From Bacillota bacterium (lineage in GTDB: Bacteria > Bacillota_I > Bacilli_A > RFN20 > CAG-826): a DNA stretch of 7,061 nt. The position numbers were made by a program, and so were the translations under genes. Position 1 is the first letter of the stretch; every line of letters starts with the position of its first letter. The stretch lies in contig JAEWUY010000074.1 in assembly GCA_023396795.1 (NCBI GenBank), positions 1-7,061 on the forward strand. Reading direction: 5' to 3'. Below, piece after piece: positions 5,376-7,061 of the stretch. A model generated the notes under the pieces. It was not told the DNA's origin. It saw nothing but the letters and a program-made list of their open reading frames with translations, and did not search any database.

Positions 5376-6005
5376 ATGAACGAATATCAAATAGCGTTCA
5401 TAGTCACAGCGTCGCTAGCTGGATTAATGCTTCTTTTTATCGTTTTGTATAAACCGATTAAACGACGTATTTTTTTGCAGCATTTCGTTCGCATTTACGG
5501 TCGCAGCATTTATAAAATCGCTTTGGACCATGATTTTTACCTAATTAATCGGTTTGGCTTAGTTCGTGAAGGTCGGGATGTCAAAACTATTGACCATATT
5601 CTCTTTGGTTCTAAATGGATCTATGTAATTAAGGATTGTTGCTATTATGGCGCTATAAGCGCCAAAGAAAACGATGCTTCTTGGATTCATTTTCTAAGCA
5701 AAAAGAAAAAACGCTATATTGATAACCCTTTAAAAGTAAATGCCGAAAGACTCAATCAATTGGCAATGATTACCCAAATTGATAAAAATATGCTAATATC
5801 GGTTGTTGTCATCAATGATGACTGCCATATTGAACCATTTGAAAGAACTTCAAAAACGAATTTTTTAGTTCGGCGGGGTCACCTTCATAAATTAATCAAA
5901 GCTCTCGAAAATCAAGAAGTAGAAGCCATTGACGAAAAGGCCCTAGGACAAGCTGTAACGGAAATTTACCGTTTGAATCTAAATCGAAAAAATGAACATC
6001 GCTAA
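5376..6005 (+). CDS. membrane-anchored NERD-like protein with degenerate nuclease motif
   Basis: The 209-aa protein has one N-terminal hydrophobic helix (about 6-25) followed by a basic stretch, so the rest is probably cytoplasmic. Residues 52-132 resemble the NERD (nuclease-related) domain: a strand ending in TIDHILFG (71-78, the Asp-His of NERD), WIYVIKDCCYYGAI (81-94), a conserved-type W103, and DNPLKVNAERLNQLAMI (116-132), which matches the nPl.Qn..hv..L block. In canonical NERD proteins the second strand carries Glu-x-Lys (IETK-type). Aligned here, those positions are K86 and C88, so the PD-(D/E)xK-like site appears lost. A regulatory or binding role is more likely than cleavage. It starts 12 nt after deoD with a weak ribosome site, and its end overlaps the next gene by 14 bp. 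The family call rests on motif reading alone. Confidence 0.6.
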   Translation: MNEYQIAFIVTASLAGLMLLFIVLYKPIKRRIFLQHFVRIYGRSIYKIALDHDFYLINRFGLVREGRDVKTIDHILFGSKWIYVIKDCCYYGAISAKENDASWIHFLSKKKKRYIDNPLKVNAERLNQLAMITQIDKNMLISVVVINDDCHIEPFERTSKTNFLVRRGHLHKLIKALENQEVEAIDEKALGQAVTEIYRLNLNRKNEHR

Positions 6006-7011
6006 AAAAGCTTTTGCAACATATCGTAAATACTGGACTAGTAAACTAGCAGCCTCTTTTACATTTGTTGTTTTTACGTTAGCGTCTCTTGCTATTGGAT
6101 TGTTTGGCAGCTATGTTTTTTTAATCTTAGTGCCGATTATTGTTTTACCGATTTTTGTCTGTCTTCAGTTAATTAATAGTGCTTTTGCCAAAGGAATGGC
6201 CTTGACACAAAAGAATTTTTTCGGTTTTTATCGTTTGGCTTTTACACCGACGATGAATGGTGCTTATCAAGTTATTACCTCTTTTTTAAAGGCCGCTTTA
6301 GTTTATTTAGCAATGTCTTTTCTTGTCATCATTATTATGACGCAAGTCTTTTTAACGCGCAGTGCAACATTTGCTTCAGAAATCGACAGCATGACCGCTT
6401 TAATTGCTAATGGGGGATTTCAAGAAGCTTTAGATGCTTATGAAAGTAATGCAACAATTATCTTTATTTCCTCGATTTCGACTTTAGTTTCTGGCGGTTT
6501 AAGTTTGTTGGTCTTTTTGCATTTTATCGGTCGCAATACGATCGTTCCTCATTTAGCCATATCGATGGCCGCCTTACCGGGGCGCATTGCCTATTCCGTT
6601 CATCGGCAAGGTCTAAAAATTTTCAAGCATGAATTTAATAGCGATTATTATAAGTCAGTTTGGATTGGCATACCTTTAGTTTTATGTGGATTTACTGGCG
6701 GTGTTTTGGCGACATATTTTTTCACAAATAATGCCTATCTAATTTTGTTAGCGGGGTTTGCTGGTGCATTTATTTTGATAACACCGTTTTTACCTTACTT
6801 TCTTGATGTTATCGAAGAAATGTTTAAAAAGTATAAAGATCGATACGTTCAAGTGTCCATCGATCAAGCCAAAAAAATATACGAAGAAATTAAAGCTGCT
6901 TCGGAGATGAACGAAGAGCAACGTCAAGAAATCGATAAACTTATTAATGATTTAAAAAATCAAAGCGAAAAAGGTGACGGCGAAGAAAAAGATTCACAGT
7001 CTGAGGAATAA
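5992..7011 (+). CDS. polytopic membrane protein with charged C-terminal tail, function unknown
   Basis: I do not recognise the family with certainty. The 339-aa product has about six hydrophobic segments (20-38, 42-60, 99-119, 155-180, 223-244, 249-270). A loop of about 35 residues sits between the third and fourth, and residues 61-98 form a more polar, aromatic-rich loop. After the last helix, residues 272-339 form a highly charged tail with heptad-like stretches (IDQAKKIYEEIKAASEMNEEQRQEIDKLINDLKNQ region), ending in a Glu/Asp/Ser-rich low-complexity end. The basic N-terminus (KKAFATYRKYW) suggests a cytoplasmic N-terminus, and six helices would put the tail in the cytoplasm too. The general look recalls DUF624/YesL-like or other multi-helix proteins, but no diagnostic motif is visible. 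The ATG overlaps the end of the NERD-like gene by 14 bp and has no clear Shine-Dalgarno, so translation is probably coupled. Confidence 0.8.
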   Translation: MNIAKKAFATYRKYWTSKLAASFTFVVFTLASLAIGLFGSYVFLILVPIIVLPIFVCLQLINSAFAKGMALTQKNFFGFYRLAFTPTMNGAYQVITSFLKAALVYLAMSFLVIIIMTQVFLTRSATFASEIDSMTALIANGGFQEALDAYESNATIIFISSISTLVSGGLSLLVFLHFIGRNTIVPHLAISMAALPGRIAYSVHRQGLKIFKHEFNSDYYKSVWIGIPLVLCGFTGGVLATYFFTNNAYLILLAGFAGAFILITPFLPYFLDVIEEMFKKYKDRYVQVSIDQAKKIYEEIKAASEMNEEQRQEIDKLINDLKNQSEKGDGEEKDSQSEE

Positions 7012-7030
7012 AAAAAGCCGCATATGCGGC
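7010..7030 (-). terminator. intrinsic terminator of the minus-strand tRNA, possibly shared
   Basis: GCCGC (7017-7021) pairs with GCGGC (7026-7030) over loop ATAT; the whole 14 bp is a perfect palindrome. On the minus strand it is followed by seven Ts (7016-7010), an excellent intrinsic terminator for the leftward tRNA 12 nt away. On the plus strand it follows the membrane-protein stop directly, but the downstream CTGATT is a poor U tract, so rightward termination would be weaker. Confidence 0.75.
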
Positions 7031-7042
7031 CTGATTGGCATC

Positions 7043-7061
7043 TGGAGCAGGTGACGGGAAT
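7043..7061 (-). tRNA. 3' end of a tRNA, probably tRNA-Gly (rest outside the window)
   Basis: Read on the minus strand, the window edge gives the end of a T-loop (ATT), the T-stem strand CCCGT, acceptor strand CACCTGC, discriminator T and CCA (7045-7043). It differs from the tRNA-Gly at 1-57 over these 19 nt only at two adjacent acceptor bases (CC instead of GG). U73 and the implied 5' strand GCAGGTG, close to the usual GCGGGTG of bacterial tRNA-Gly, suggest glycine. The anticodon is not visible. Confidence 0.75.

Noticed and set aside
1..7061. Integrative element bounded by tRNA attachment sites
   Set aside because: The tRNA ends are in opposite orientation rather than forming direct att repeats, no integrase or phage gene is present, and the contents are mainly housekeeping genes with similar base composition.

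Overview
The window looks like chromosomal DNA from a low-GC, Firmicutes/Tenericutes-type bacterium (Bacilli, Erysipelotrichia or an Acholeplasma/Izemoplasma-like lineage). This rests on AT-rich intergenic DNA, purine-rich Shine-Dalgarno sites, a YutG-type PgpA, and a cdaA-glmM pair. Tryptophan is encoded by TGG and no gene needs TGA read as Trp, so the code is standard. All nine protein genes nevertheless end in TAA or TAG. The exact lineage cannot be fixed from the sequence alone.

Layout. Position 1 lies inside a plus-strand tRNA-Gly(CCC), whose 3' part ends at 57 and is followed by a hairpin terminator. An AT-rich gap of about 270 bp with small palindromes and an extended -10 promoter leads into a tight plus-strand operon of pgpA, cdaA and glmM (325-2944). 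It links phospholipid synthesis, c-di-AMP synthesis and cell-wall precursor synthesis. The regulator gene cdaR/ybbR, usually between cdaA and glmM, is absent. A bidirectional terminator separates glmM from a convergent minus-strand gene for a very small membrane-anchored SPFH/band-7 protein (2964-3383). That gene appears to be translated through a 7-codon leader ORF. It diverges from a NUDIX hydrolase gene (3492-4088); the two candidate promoters occupy the same DNA, and the NUDIX mRNA is predicted to be nearly leaderless.

A second plus-strand cluster (4171-7011) encodes an RDD membrane protein, the purine nucleoside phosphorylase DeoD, a membrane-anchored NERD-like protein whose nuclease motif looks destroyed, and a six-helix membrane protein with a charged cytoplasmic tail. 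The last two overlap by 14 bp. The window closes with a hairpin terminator serving a minus-strand tRNA, probably a second tRNA-Gly, of which only the 3' end (7043-7061) is visible.

I see no transposase, integrase, phage gene, CRISPR array or toxin-antitoxin pair. Most of the window is housekeeping DNA. The less ordinary parts are the cdaR-less c-di-AMP operon, the miniature SPFH gene with its unusual expression signals, and the degenerate NERD/membrane-protein pair.
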